This document shows positions 38,168 through 47,122 of a stretch of 64,000 nucleotides of DNA, one piece after another. Both the position numbers and the translations under genes were made by a program. Within the stretch, counting starts at the first letter, position 1. The number at the start of each line of letters is the position of its first letter. Where the stretch lies: the NCBI RefSeq assembly GCF_017310645.1, contig NZ_JAFLRH010000037.1, positions 1-64,000 on the forward strand, in the 5' to 3' direction. The stretch is from Paradesulfitobacterium ferrireducens (lineage in GTDB: Bacteria > Bacillota > Desulfitobacteriia > Desulfitobacteriales > Desulfitobacteriaceae). The notes under the pieces were generated by a model. It was not told the origin of the DNA, did no database searches, and saw nothing but the letters and a program-made list of their open reading frames with translations.

Positions 38168-38539
38168 ATGAACATGATCATATCCAATGCTTCGCAAGAA
38201 CCTATTTACCAGCAGATCATAACCCAGTTGAAGAACGCGATGGTTCGAGGAGAGCTGGCGGCGGGAGACGCCCTGCCCTCGATCAGAACTCTCGCCAAAG
38301 ATTTGCAGATCAGCGTAATCACGACCAAAAGGGCTTATGAAGAGCTGGAGCGCGATGGGTATATCCATACAGTACCCGGCAAAGGTTCATTTGTCGCCGC
38401 CCAAAATCAGGAGCTGCTGCGGGAAACCCGCCTGCGCCTGGTCAAGGAGAAACTGGCCGAGGCTGTGGAGGCTGCCCGCAGAATCGGACTCAGCCCTCAT
38501 GAACTCCGCCATATGCTGGACCTAATGTACGAAGAATAA
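38168..38539 (+). CDS. GntR-family (YtrA type) transcriptional regulator
   Basis: A 123-residue repressor-type protein with an N-terminal winged HTH (EPIYQQIITQLKNAMVRGE, LPSIRTLAKDLQISVITTKRAYEELERDG) and a short C-terminal tail of about 50 residues, as in the YtrA subfamily that controls ABC transporters. The start is the ATG at 38168; GGAGG is 14 bases upstream, rather far, and a TTG at 38138 lies 5' of that site. It is the first gene of an ABC transporter operon and probably represses it through the palindrome at 38089-38147. Confidence 0.85.
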   Translation: MNMIISNASQEPIYQQIITQLKNAMVRGELAAGDALPSIRTLAKDLQISVITTKRAYEELERDGYIHTVPGKGSFVAAQNQELLRETRLRLVKEKLAEAVEAARRIGLSPHELRHMLDLMYEE

Positions 38540-38580
38540 TTATTATTGTTTCATTTTTGAAGGGAGGCTTCAAGAACAAA

Positions 38581-39468
38581 ATGTTTGAAAGCCGAAATGT
38601 CCTCGAAATCAATGGCTTATCCAAAAACTTTAATACTTTTTCCCTTAAACACCTAAGCTTCAATGTTCCCAAAGGCTATATCATGGGCTTCATCGGACCC
38701 AACGGGGCAGGCAAAAGCACCACCATCAAGCTCATCCTCAATCTGCTGAAAAAAGATGAAGGAAACATCAAGATTTTCGGCCTCGATCACCTGCAAGCGG
38801 AAAAACAAATCAAGGACCGGATTGGGTTTGTCTTTGACGAGAATTATTTTTATGAAGAACTGACCATTGCCTCGATGGAGAAAATCATCGCTCCTTTTTA
38901 CAGTCGCTGGAATCAAGCCGCTTTTGACCAATACCTTAAAACGTTTGGCATGTTCTCCAAAATTAAAATTAAAGAACTGTCCAAAGGCATGAAAATGAAA
39001 TTTTCCCTGGCCGTCGCCCTCTCCCATCAGGCCGATCTTCTGATCATGGATGAACCCACAGGGGGGCTCGACCCCATCGTGCGTGCCGAGTTGCTTGAGA
39101 TTCTGGCCGATCTGATTCAGGATGAGGAAAAATCCGTCTTATTCTCGACCCATATCACAACCGATTTGGACAAAATCGCAGACTATATTACCTTTATCAA
39201 TGAAGGGAAGCTTGTCTTCAGTGCTGCCAAGGATGACATTCTGGAACAGTACGGAGTTGTGAAAGGGGATAAAAACCTTTTGGACCGGGAAGCCGAAAAA
39301 TTGTTTGTGGGCTTGAAAACCAACCAATTCGGTTTTGAAGGACTAGTCGCGGATAAGTCTCTGGCCCGCAGAACGTTCCAAGAACGGGCCCTGGTCGAGA
39401 AGCCGACCTTAGAAGACATTATGCTCTATACAGTGAGGGGGGAAAATCATGGCTACGCTCATTCTTAA
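38581..39468 (+). CDS. ABC transporter ATP-binding protein (YtrB-like)
   Basis: A 295-residue ATPase with Walker A GPNGAGKST, signature LSKGMKMK, Walker B LLIMDEPTGGLD and H-loop STH. The degenerate signature (LSKGMKMKF) and C-terminal extension (about 210-295) are typical of ATPases in GntR/YtrA operons. It lies about 40 bases after the regulator and overlaps the next gene by 20 bases. Substrate unknown; such systems are often induced by cell-wall antibiotics. Confidence 0.85.
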   Translation: MFESRNVLEINGLSKNFNTFSLKHLSFNVPKGYIMGFIGPNGAGKSTTIKLILNLLKKDEGNIKIFGLDHLQAEKQIKDRIGFVFDENYFYEELTIASMEKIIAPFYSRWNQAAFDQYLKTFGMFSKIKIKELSKGMKMKFSLAVALSHQADLLIMDEPTGGLDPIVRAELLEILADLIQDEEKSVLFSTHITTDLDKIADYITFINEGKLVFSAAKDDILEQYGVVKGDKNLLDREAEKLFVGLKTNQFGFEGLVADKSLARRTFQERALVEKPTLEDIMLYTVRGENHGYAHS

Positions 39469-40117
39469 GGACCTCATGAATGTGAAGAAAGTTCTGGCTT
39501 TCGTCCTGATTTACGGTTTTATCATGATTTTCGGTTTTCAGAATGTCCCGGATGCCGCTCTAACCGCTTCCACCGTCGCCATCTCCTACCTGCTCATGCT
39601 TCAGGCCTGCCTGCGCGATGACAAGAACAAATCGGAAATTATTTTGAACAGCCTTCCTTTAACCAGAAAAACCATTGTAGGCGCAAAATATCTGACTATC
39701 TTTTTATATACCGCCTTGGGGCTTGTGTCTTATCTCTTTGCTTATGTTATAGTAGAGATAGCCGGAATCCCGTTTCACGTTTACCCGCTTACTCTAAGCA
39801 ATGTGGTCGGAGTCGTGATTGCCGCAATTCTCATGAGCGCCTTGTTTTATCCGGTGTATTTTAAGTTTGGGTATCCCAAATCCAACATCTACGGCATGAT
39901 TATCTTCCTCGCCTTTTTCTTCAGCCGGGGAATAGTCCTCAGCATCGCCAAGCGCCTTGGCAATTATTCTCTGCCGCATAGCATTGAGCGCATCATTCAA
40001 TGGCTTTCCGGGCAAACGGAATACAGCCTCGCTCTGATCATGCTGATCGGGGGCCTGGCGCTTTTGGGACTGTCATACCTGTTATCCCTGCGCTTTTATT
40101 CCACAAGGGAGTTTTAG
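39449..40117 (+). CDS. ABC-2 type transporter permease
   Basis: A 222-residue membrane protein with six predicted helices, overlapping the ATPase gene by 20 bases. It resembles the ABC-2 permeases that pair with YtrB-like ATPases (cytoplasmic loop LRDDKNKSEIILNSLPLTRKTIVGAKY). It forms the membrane half of the exporter encoded with the preceding gene. Confidence 0.75.
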   Translation: MATLILKDLMNVKKVLAFVLIYGFIMIFGFQNVPDAALTASTVAISYLLMLQACLRDDKNKSEIILNSLPLTRKTIVGAKYLTIFLYTALGLVSYLFAYVIVEIAGIPFHVYPLTLSNVVGVVIAAILMSALFYPVYFKFGYPKSNIYGMIIFLAFFFSRGIVLSIAKRLGNYSLPHSIERIIQWLSGQTEYSLALIMLIGGLALLGLSYLLSLRFYSTREF

Positions 40118-40122
40118 GCGAA

Positions 40123-40148
40123 GGAGTCAAAAGTCAGAATTCAGAATG
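40123..40148. repeat. heptameric repeat tract, copy 2
   Basis: GGAGTCAAAAGTCAGAATTCAGAATG: three heptad-like units (AGTCAAA, AGTCAGA, ATTCAGA). Related to 37999-38020. Confidence 0.5.
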
Positions 40149-40232
40149 AAAGTTCATAAAAATATATTTCAGTGGAAGAACATCTCGGTAAAAATTATTT
40201 AATTTTTAACCAACTATTGGATGTGTTGAATA

Positions 40233-40973
40233 GTGTCATTACTAAAGGTAGAGGGACTTACTAAAAAATATGACAAACATTTCGGGGTTGAGGATCTGAC
40301 CTTCACCTTAAATTCCGGGGAAATCTTAGGGCTCGTCGGACCGAACGGCGCCGGGAAAAGCACCTCAATCAAGGCGCTCCTGGGCTTAATCCAGCCCGAG
40401 CGCGGTCAGGTGCTCGTCGGACCGGAACAGCTCTCCATTGCCGGGGTTGCCGCCAAGCAGATGATCGGGTACATCCCGGAGTTCCCGGTGCTCTATTCGG
40501 ATCTGACGGTCAGAGAGCACGCGCATTTCCTGGGAATGGCTTACGGCATCCCCGAACCGGAATTTCAGGCATATTATGGGGAGTTGGTGGAACGGTTCCA
40601 CCTTGAAGGGAAGGAGGACAAAGCGGCCGTACACCTGTCAAAAGGAATGGAGCAAAAGCTGTCCATGCTGTGCGCGCTCATCCACCGTCCCCGAATCCTG
40701 ATTGCCGATGAGCCGTTCAACGGGCTCGACCCTCAAGGGCAGCGGGAGTTTAAAGACCTTTTGCGGGAGCTGGCCAACGAAGGCGGAGGCGTGCTTCTGT
40801 GCACGCATCAGCTGGATACGGCAGAACGGGTCTGTGACCGCTTTCTCATTCTGAATCAAGGACGGCAGGCAGCCGTAGGAACATTACCAGAATTGCAGGC
40901 TGCCTCCGGTTTGCCCGGCTCCTCCCTGGAAGATGTGTTTCTGGCTCTGACCGGAGGGGGAAAGCACGCATGA
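40233..40973 (+). CDS. ABC transporter ATP-binding protein (EcsA-like)
   Basis: A 246-residue ATPase with Walker A GPNGAGKST, signature LSKGMEQKLSM, Walker B LIADEPFNGLD and H-loop CTHQLD. GTG start with only a weak ribosome binding site. It overlaps the following permease by 4 bases. The pair resembles EcsAB of Bacillus, which affects membrane protein processing and secretion; this is suggested by ATPase-permease arrangement rather than proof. Confidence 0.82.
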   Translation: MSLLKVEGLTKKYDKHFGVEDLTFTLNSGEILGLVGPNGAGKSTSIKALLGLIQPERGQVLVGPEQLSIAGVAAKQMIGYIPEFPVLYSDLTVREHAHFLGMAYGIPEPEFQAYYGELVERFHLEGKEDKAAVHLSKGMEQKLSMLCALIHRPRILIADEPFNGLDPQGQREFKDLLRELANEGGGVLLCTHQLDTAERVCDRFLILNQGRQAAVGTLPELQAASGLPGSSLEDVFLALTGGGKHA

Positions 40974-42640
40974 AAGCCCTGATCCTTTTGCATTGGCGGG
41001 TTATGCGCAACCACCTCAGACGCCGCCTTCATTATATTAGTGTCTATTTTGACTGGGCCGGGACCGTAACTTATCTTTACCTCTTAGCCTTCGTTTTGAT
41101 AGGGATCGGGTATTACTTATATGATCCGTATAACCGGATTCCCTTCCCCGTCCTCCTTGGCCTTGAGCGCTTGGCCCAGGGAATTCTGGGGACAGTACCA
41201 CTTTTGTGGCTGCTGGCGGCGTTTGTTCTTTCCGGGAGAACGGCAATCCTTTTAAGTCCGGCAGACGTCCATCATCTGCCGCAATTCCCGTTCCCCAAGT
41301 CAACCGTATTTCTGGAGCAATGGCTTTGGCCCGCCGCCAAAAGAATTGCCCTCGCTCTCTTAGGGCCGCTCTTAATCTTGCCTTTCTTAACTCTCCTTCG
41401 GGTAAAGTTCCCTTTCGGAGACGTCTTGCTTACTCAGGTTGTGTGGGCCTTGTCAGGCCTTTTGGGGCTGACCCTGCAGTGGCTCTTGGCTTTTGTCCTA
41501 AGCAATGTGCGCGGATTGATCCTCTGGCTGAAGCGGGGAATCACCATCGGCACCTTGGTCCTTTTGGGAATCAGGCTGCTGAACGGCGGACTGCTTGACA
41601 GCAGTCAACTTGGCGGCAGTCAGCTTGGCGACATTCCTCTTATCCTCACTCCGAATTCCGGGGCCGGCGCATCCAATAATGGAATGGATGCCCATCTGCT
41701 CACCACTGTCTCCCTTCCTTGGTTCAGTTGGCCCCTTTGGGCCTGGATTGTGCCGGCTGCCGTCCTAATCATCCTGGTCAGGCTGACCATTGCTCTTTAT
41801 GCCCGCCGTCCGTGGGAACCGACTTTACGTCAGAGCCAGGAGGTTCATACCCTGCGCACCCTCATACGGGCCCGTGATCAGCGGGAACTAAAGCGCTACC
41901 GGCAGGCAAGGAAAGGGCCTGGGTTCATCGGCCGCTTGCTAGGACGCAGTTATGTTTCCCCAGCTTGGGCTTTATCTTGGAAAGGACTGCTCACCTGGCG
42001 CAGCGCCAACTGGACCCAGGTCTTCATCTCCTTTCTGCTTCCGCTCTTCGCCATCCGCTTGTTCTTTCCCAGCTTTTTAGGGCTGCTGCAAAGCGGGTCC
42101 ATCGACCGGATAATTGACGTTCTGATCCGTTTTGAGCTCCCTCTGACCCTCTTAATCCTCCAGGGCTATACCCAATTCCTCTTCTCCTGGCAGGATGACC
42201 TCCAGCACATGGAATTGTTTCGCCTGCTTCCGATCCCCCCTAAGCAGGCCATCCTAAGCACACTGGCTCCTCCCGCCTTAACTATCGGCCTGATGATGGT
42301 GCTAATTAGCTTGATCTTTACAACTCCGTTTTTAGCGGAACGAGAACTCATTCTCCTGGCCGCCTTGGCCTTGTCGGAGGGGATTCTGGGAGCGGTCCTG
42401 GTCGCCCGGGAAATGCTAAAAGACCCCAGCTCCACCACTTCAGCCCTCGGCCCGGAACGCTGGATCTCCGCTTTTTCTCTGGTGACCGCACCGGCTGTCG
42501 TACAGTTAAGCGGATTCTGGGGGGTATCGACGTTTGACGGCCTCACGAGCGGTCTCGTGGTAGCCGGGGGACTCACGGTCGTGTTCTTTATTCTGATGGT
42601 CAATGAATTTGTGCTCTTACGGTCGAGGTATGGGGTTTAG
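40970..42640 (+). CDS. ABC transporter permease, EcsB-like
   Basis: A 556-residue polytopic membrane protein, with a short cytoplasmic N-terminus and around ten hydrophobic segments split by a long basic loop at about 290-325 (RDQRELKRYRQARKGPG). The size and layout fit the EcsB family. ATG overlaps the EcsA-like gene (ATGA). The C-terminal half contains a run of Ser/Thr and Gly-rich helices. Cargo unknown. Confidence 0.7.
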   Translation: MKALILLHWRVMRNHLRRRLHYISVYFDWAGTVTYLYLLAFVLIGIGYYLYDPYNRIPFPVLLGLERLAQGILGTVPLLWLLAAFVLSGRTAILLSPADVHHLPQFPFPKSTVFLEQWLWPAAKRIALALLGPLLILPFLTLLRVKFPFGDVLLTQVVWALSGLLGLTLQWLLAFVLSNVRGLILWLKRGITIGTLVLLGIRLLNGGLLDSSQLGGSQLGDIPLILTPNSGAGASNNGMDAHLLTTVSLPWFSWPLWAWIVPAAVLIILVRLTIALYARRPWEPTLRQSQEVHTLRTLIRARDQRELKRYRQARKGPGFIGRLLGRSYVSPAWALSWKGLLTWRSANWTQVFISFLLPLFAIRLFFPSFLGLLQSGSIDRIIDVLIRFELPLTLLILQGYTQFLFSWQDDLQHMELFRLLPIPPKQAILSTLAPPALTIGLMMVLISLIFTTPFLAERELILLAALALSEGILGAVLVAREMLKDPSSTTSALGPERWISAFSLVTAPAVVQLSGFWGVSTFDGLTSGLVVAGGLTVVFFILMVNEFVLLRSRYGV

Positions 42641-42953
42641 AGACTCCACCTCGTCAATTACCTAAATAGCTGTTCAGTTCATCCGGCGTGCATCCCTCAC
42701 TTCCTTGCTAATTGCCCTGTCCCCACGAAAAATTATCGTGGGGTTTCGCGTTATTTCTTGTAATTTCGCGGAACCTAGAAAGTATTTAGACGAGCAGACA
42801 AGCCTCGTTAAAGTAAATGTTACTTGTTTTTAAGCAACTTGGAATTGTAGTAATTTGTCGGAAAATTCTTTGTAAAATTTGTAACGTTTTAGGACTGAAA
42901 AGTGTCTATATAGTAGAATGGGAAATCCGACCCCATGACCGGAAGAGTGATTA
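42641..42953. other. intergenic region with a hairpin repeat
   Basis: About 310 bases. CCCCACGA/TCGTGGGG at 42721-42743 (8-bp stem) followed by TTTCGCGTTATTTC serves as a terminator for the ABC operon and resembles 48875-48922. The remainder is AT-rich and holds the promoter of the next gene; no ORF. Confidence 0.5.
42721..42765. repeat. dispersed CCACGAAAAA hairpin element, copy 1
   Basis: Hairpin CCCCACGAaaaattaTCGTGGGG and tail TTTCGCGTTATTTC. It shares the CCACGAAAAA, CGGGGTTTC-like and CGTTATTTC blocks with 48877-48913. Confidence 0.5.
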
Positions 42954-43574
42954 GTGCTGTCCGAAAATTTAAGTACAACCGCTGTTTCTAACCCATTTGT
43001 TTCTTTTAATTTAGCCACTAGGGAAGGATTGGTCGGTTATACAACAGCTAATGGTCACGTCATTAAGTCAACAGACATTTTTGTAGCGCTCCCTAGCCGT
43101 AAATCCTTAAATTCATCGGATACCGATACCACATATACTGTGAACGTATCCTACAATGGAACTACCTACTATGATGTTCCAGTTTGGGATATAGGTCCAT
43201 TCAATGAGAACGATGACCACTGGAATCCAAATTATGTATGGGTAACCCCCTCAATTGAAATGCGCGTGAGGGATAATTGGGGATATGAAGAATACGGTGA
43301 TCTAACTCGTGGCACTAGTGAAACATGGTTTGCAAAATACGAGAACTTCCATAATGGTTGGACAAGCTCCCATAGAATGGTTTCGAAGGATAAATATATA
43401 TCTGACAGTAACCCAGGCACACAAGTTCACAATACTTTGGCTAATCCGTTATATCCTAGTAATCCGCTAAGAAATAACGGTGCAGAAATTGATCTTTCGG
43501 ACGCTTTATTTTATGGACTTGGATTAAGTGATAATGCTTATGTGACTGTAACCTATAACTGGGTGAATAACTAA
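42954..43574 (+). CDS. double-psi beta-barrel-like extracellular protein, N-terminus atypical
   Basis: A 206-residue product. The block YTVNVSYNGTTYYDVPVWDIGPF followed by NENDDHWN resembles small secreted double-psi beta-barrel (RlpA/3D-like) proteins in which a V-x-D-x-GP strand is conserved; the quoted core is split for length. These domains often bind or cleave peptidoglycan glycans. It starts at GTG 42954 with no signal peptide, and a stop lies just upstream in frame, so the 5' end may be truncated or the start misread. A strong hairpin follows at 43584-43620. Confidence 0.5.
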   Translation: MLSENLSTTAVSNPFVSFNLATREGLVGYTTANGHVIKSTDIFVALPSRKSLNSSDTDTTYTVNVSYNGTTYYDVPVWDIGPFNENDDHWNPNYVWVTPSIEMRVRDNWGYEEYGDLTRGTSETWFAKYENFHNGWTSSHRMVSKDKYISDSNPGTQVHNTLANPLYPSNPLRNNGAEIDLSDALFYGLGLSDNAYVTVTYNWVNN

Positions 43575-43583
43575 CTTTAGCAT

Positions 43584-43620
43584 GGAGTGTACTTTTATTG
43601 AAAAAATAATAGTACACTCC
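43584..43620. terminator. hairpin terminator
   Basis: GGAGTGTACTTTTATT / AATAATAGTACACTCC, long near-perfect stem with A/T-rich inner part, right after the secreted-protein gene. Confidence 0.65.
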
Positions 43621-43703
43621 AATGCCACTGGTAACAGTTATATTAGTTCTCATCTAGGGTTAGCCAATCATTCCTTTCAGTCCTTTGAAAAGAAGGTTTT
43701 AGA

Positions 43704-44249
43704 GTGGTTTTTTTGCGTAGAACTAAACTTGCTAGACTTCTACTTTTATTGATATCTGCAGCTATCTTTGTCATCTTCTTTTTAGCATCTTGTACCCCAA
43801 ACAAGATAACACCAATAGGCCAATCGAACTACACTCAACCGTACATTCCAATAGATCAATCTCCTAAGACGGAAACACCGAATAGCCCCCAAGTAAATGC
43901 GCTTTATGAAAATAGCTGGATTTTAACTACTAAACCTTTTAACGGAGAACAGAATGTTTCTCAAAAGACAGATATTTCTATCACCTTTAATCAAGATATG
44001 GATATATCCACCCTAAATCCTGAAAATATAACGGTGATGGAGGGTATGCATAGTAGTTTTATCACTTATATGTTTAATTACCAATATGACGCAAAGACCC
44101 GTACTCTCCAAATCAAATTTAAAAACCCCGAGTCAGATTACGGTCCAGAAAATGGCATCCTGGTAACTGTTACAGGGAATGTTGCCAATGCTGAACACAA
44201 AAAGATGGGAAAGAATTCTGAGTTCGGTTTTAGCGTAGCTCCGGATTAA
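43704..44249 (+). CDS. lipoprotein with bacterial Ig-like (SbsA/Big_5 type) domain
   Basis: A 181-residue lipoprotein: GTG start, hydrophobic signal, lipobox FLASC, a Pro/Thr/Gln linker, then an Ig-like domain with TKPFNGEQNVSQKTDISITFNQDMD, the N-terminal signature of Big_5 domains, and a closing strand (FGFSVAPD). It probably sits on the cell surface. Function beyond domain type unknown. It converges with tcdA, overlapping it by 4 bases. Confidence 0.7.
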   Translation: MVFLRRTKLARLLLLLISAAIFVIFFLASCTPNKITPIGQSNYTQPYIPIDQSPKTETPNSPQVNALYENSWILTTKPFNGEQNVSQKTDISITFNQDMDISTLNPENITVMEGMHSSFITYMFNYQYDAKTRTLQIKFKNPESDYGPENGILVTVTGNVANAEHKKMGKNSEFGFSVAPD

Positions 44250-45007
44250 GTGCTCTTAATATCCAGCAAGTCGCGCACAACTTCCCCTGCTATCAGGAGG
44301 CCTACCACCGAAGGTACGAAGGAAATGCTTCCCGGGATCTGCCTTTTCTTGGCACAATGGGCATCCCCGCCGGGGCATATGCAATTCGTGCTGCAGTCCG
44401 GCATATCCTGCCTGGGCTCTTGCGGCAGATCGGGTGAATAGACAACCTTGATTCCCCGGGTAATACCCTCTTTGCGGAGCAGCTTGCGCATGGCTTTAGC
44501 CAAGGGACAACCGCTGGTTTTGGAAATGTCCGCGACTACATAATTCGCGGCCGTGAGCCGGTTGCCGGCCCCCATGCTCGAGATGAAAGGGATCTTCCTA
44601 GCCAGGCATTCTTTAGCAAGACTGATTTTGCCGGAGACGGTATCAATCGCATCTACTACATAATCCTGCTTCCGGCCCAGGAAACGGTCCGCGTCCTCTG
44701 CCGTGTAAAACGCTTTGATCGCTTCGACCCGAGCCTGCGGATTAATATCCAGAATCCGTTTTTTCATAACCTCGACTTTGGCTTGACCGACGGTTGAATG
44801 CAAAGCATGCAACTGCCGGTTAATATTGGTCAGGCAGATCTCATCAAAGTCCACCAGGATTAAATTTCCTACCCCGGCACGAGCCAGGGCTTCGGCGGTA
44901 AAAGAACCTACTCCTCCGATGCCGAAAATACTGACCGTGCTTTGACTTAAGCGAGCGATCCCTTCCGGGCCAATTAAAAGTTCGGTGCGGGAAAATTTGT
45001 GCTGCAT
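44246..45007 (-). CDS. tcdA: tRNA threonylcarbamoyladenosine dehydratase
   Basis: A 253-residue E1-like enzyme (formerly CsdL/YgdL) that cyclises t6A37 of tRNA to ct6A using ATP. Motifs: GIGGVGSFTAEALARAGVG (nucleotide-binding), DEICLTNINRQ, VDAIDTVSGK and a C-terminal Cys-containing NCICPGGD. GGAGG is 6 bases before the ATG. The resemblance to MoeB/ThiF is at the fold level; gene length and motifs fit TcdA best. Confidence 0.88.
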   Translation of the reverse strand: MQHKFSRTELLIGPEGIARLSQSTVSIFGIGGVGSFTAEALARAGVGNLILVDFDEICLTNINRQLHALHSTVGQAKVEVMKKRILDINPQARVEAIKAFYTAEDADRFLGRKQDYVVDAIDTVSGKISLAKECLARKIPFISSMGAGNRLTAANYVVADISKTSGCPLAKAMRKLLRKEGITRGIKVVYSPDLPQEPRQDMPDCSTNCICPGGDAHCAKKRQIPGSISFVPSVVGLLIAGEVVRDLLDIKST

Positions 45008-45068
45008 AATTTCCTCCAGTGTTGCTAATTCGCTGATTCATCTAGGGAGATTTATAGGGTTAGGTAGC

Positions 45069-46202
45069 TTAATATACTTCAAGTGTCTCTAATAAATAGT
45101 CTTTCAACATCGGCTCAATAAAATGATACGTTCCGCGACCGGATTTTTCAATAATTCCTTTAGAGATAAGAGTGTCAACCGCTCGTTTGATTTCGTTGGG
45201 GTTATTGCTTAAGCCCGAATAGATCCGCTTACCCGCAGCTAAGCCCATTAAGACATTGCGGGTAAGGGCTGTTTTTCCTAATTCGTCCAAAATTTCGTCG
45301 AAGACCGGAGATAAAGTTGCTAAAGCCCTTGCATGGCCAAGTTGTACGAAAGCAAATGTCAGTTTATCTTCACCTGCTTCCAGTAAGGCATAATAGATTT
45401 CTGAGCATAAAAGCATGGTGTCTTGGGGATGGCCTCCGGTTCTGCTAAGAATCTCTGTTACGGTCTGATGGCTGATTGTTATTTTCTTTTCCGCAAACTT
45501 TTTTGAAATATAGGTTCCCCAGGCAGCCTCAGACACCGCAGGAATCGGAAGGATGGTGGCAAAACGGTAGAATGCTTGCCGTTTATCGCCAAAAATTGTG
45601 TTCATCATACCTTCCTTTGATCCTAAAAAAAGATAAGCAGCGTTCTCCTGAGTTTGAAAATATGAGCGCATCACTTTGAGCGTCTCTTCTCCGGCAATCC
45701 GAATGACTTCTTGAAATTCGTCAAATACGAGTACGATCTGCCTGTTATCCGTTTGAGCAAGAACTTCCGGCAGTTTCAGAGCGTAGGTTAGTAACTCATC
45801 ATCGTTTCTATTTTCTGCCGGCAAGCCTAAAGCAATTTCCAGATCTTGTATCTTGGCCGTTAATTTAGCAGAGCCGGTTATTTTCTTAAGGCCGTCTTTC
45901 AAAGCGGTTGTTGTCTTTTTAATTCCGCTGCGATTCTCATAGCACGCATTGATGATACCCAAGGCTAATTCTTTTTTTGAGTTATAGCGAAACAGATCTA
46001 TCAAAGCCGTATAACAACCCTTGGTCCTAATCCGTCTTAAGACCTCCAGGGCTATCGATGTTTTGCCGATTCTCCTCGGACCGGCTAACATAATGCTTTG
46101 GCCCTCAGACAAGCGCGTTTCAAGAGAAATTAGAAAGTCTTCGCGATCCACAATATCATGCTCAGACACCGGCCCGCCTAACGGGAATAATTTACCCGGC
46201 AT
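45069..46202 (-). CDS. P-loop ATPase of the archaeal-type AAA/STAND group with C-terminal winged HTH
   Basis: A 377-residue protein with Walker A GPRRIGKTS, Walker B IVLVFDEFQEV and a sensor-like FLGSKEGMM, followed by a C-terminal winged-helix-like region (AVDTLISKGIIEKSGRGTYHFIEP). This is the layout of ATPase-domain proteins (pfam AAA_14/ATPase_2 type) of unknown cellular role; some are linked to mobile elements. The gene sits behind two dyad operators (46214-46257), which suggests tight control. Confidence 0.7.
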   Translation of the reverse strand: MPGKLFPLGGPVSEHDIVDREDFLISLETRLSEGQSIMLAGPRRIGKTSIALEVLRRIRTKGCYTALIDLFRYNSKKELALGIINACYENRSGIKKTTTALKDGLKKITGSAKLTAKIQDLEIALGLPAENRNDDELLTYALKLPEVLAQTDNRQIVLVFDEFQEVIRIAGEETLKVMRSYFQTQENAAYLFLGSKEGMMNTIFGDKRQAFYRFATILPIPAVSEAAWGTYISKKFAEKKITISHQTVTEILSRTGGHPQDTMLLCSEIYYALLEAGEDKLTFAFVQLGHARALATLSPVFDEILDELGKTALTRNVLMGLAAGKRIYSGLSNNPNEIKRAVDTLISKGIIEKSGRGTYHFIEPMLKDYLLETLEVY

Positions 46203-46213
46203 AACACCACTCC

Positions 46214-46257
46214 AATATTACACATGATGTAATATTATATTACACAATACGTAATAT
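46214..46257 (-). promoter_or_regulatory. tandem operator dyads upstream of the ATPase gene
   Basis: AATATTACACATGATGTAATATT (46214-46236) is a perfect dyad with 9-bp arms; I quote its arm as AATATTACA. The adjacent ATATTACACAATACGTAATAT (46237-46257) is a second dyad with 7-bp arms. They lie 12-55 bases in front of the start codon, where a repressor would block transcription. Confidence 0.65.
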
Positions 46258-46384
46258 TGCAATTTTTACGCTGAAATATTTGGGCAGGGGAATCAATAAT
46301 GACTCCCCTGCCACTTTTTGTCGTGATCAATTCGTCAAATATGTCTTACACTTTCAATTGAGTTTAATCCCCGTTACTGGAACC

Positions 46385-46606
46385 TCAAATTTCTTCCCGG
46401 TTCAGGTACTCTTCCTCAATGGTGAAGGGTGAGTTAAAAGAATAAAACTTACCGCTTGTACCAAGCAACCCCAAAACTTTGCCCTTGGGTAGAAAAGACT
46501 TGTCCGGTCCGCTGTTATTTGAAAAAGCAAGGTGAACGCCGGCCAGTTTATTGGCTGAGTTCTCAGACCCAATCGAAAATCTAATTTGGTAATCGCTATA
46601 CTCCAA
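46385..46606 (-). CDS. hypothetical protein fragment
   Basis: A 73-residue frame opening at a TTG with no ribosome binding site, directly after a stop. Composition is protein-like (GKVLGLLGTSGKFYSFNSP), but no family is recognised. It lies downstream of the broken blaR1, so it may be the tail of a deleted gene. Confidence 0.3.
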   Translation of the reverse strand: MEYSDYQIRFSIGSENSANKLAGVHLAFSNNSGPDKSFLPKGKVLGLLGTSGKFYSFNSPFTIEEEYLNREEI

Positions 46607-46648
46607 TTTTTACCCGGCCGGCGAACTTTGTCATCTCAATTGAATGGT

Positions 46649-46723
46649 TCAGCAGTGTTTCATCAAAGATCCTACTAAGGAAGAAAACACGACCCAATCG
46701 AAAACGGCATACAGGACGTCCAA
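46649..46723 (-). pseudogene. blaR1-like (M56) N-terminal stub
   Basis: Directly after blaI, TTG at 46723 (GGGGAGG 7 bases upstream) opens a 24-residue hydrophobic peptide, DVLYAVFDWVVFSSLVGSLM then a stop. This looks like the first membrane helix of the M56 sensor peptidase normally encoded after blaI. The other several hundred codons are missing, so the sensor is deleted. Confidence 0.45.
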
Positions 46724-46727
46724 ACTT

Positions 46728-47117
46728 TCACCTCCCCTTGGTCTTGCTGTTATCCAGAATGCGTTTGAGTTCGGCAACCTCCTCTTCAGTCAGTCCTTCT
46801 TCTTCGAGAATGTTGGTCAGCAGGAGGTTCAGGGAACCATCATAAACTTTCTTAAGGAAAGAATTGCGGGCTTCGCTGCGGTACTCTTTTTGGGATAAAA
46901 GGGGTTTGCATAGATACGGCGAGGAACCTTTCTCAATGGCCACCACCTTTTTCTTAACCAGCCTGTTAATTAAGGTGTAAATGGTGGTAGGACTCCAACC
47001 GGTCTTTAAGCGCAAATTTTCGACGATTTCGCTGGATGTAACGGGCGCCTTTTCCCACAATATTTTCATAACCTGCCATTCGGCATCCGATATCTTAGGA
47101 ATCTTATTCATCTTCAT
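46728..47117 (-). CDS. blaI: BlaI/MecI-family repressor
   Basis: A 129-residue winged-helix repressor: ISDAEWQVMKILWEKAPVTSSEIVE, WSPTTIYTLINRLVKKKVV (recognition helix) and the C-terminal dimer domain with EEVAELKRIL. In classical systems a BlaR1 sensor cleaves it to derepress beta-lactamase or other genes. The ATG at 47111 or 47117 may start it. Its own promoter region bears two matching operators, while the cognate sensor is broken. Confidence 0.85.
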   Translation of the reverse strand: MKMNKIPKISDAEWQVMKILWEKAPVTSSEIVENLRLKTGWSPTTIYTLINRLVKKKVVAIEKGSSPYLCKPLLSQKEYRSEARNSFLKKVYDGSLNLLLTNILEEEGLTEEEVAELKRILDNSKTKGR

Positions 47118-47122
47118 CTTCC

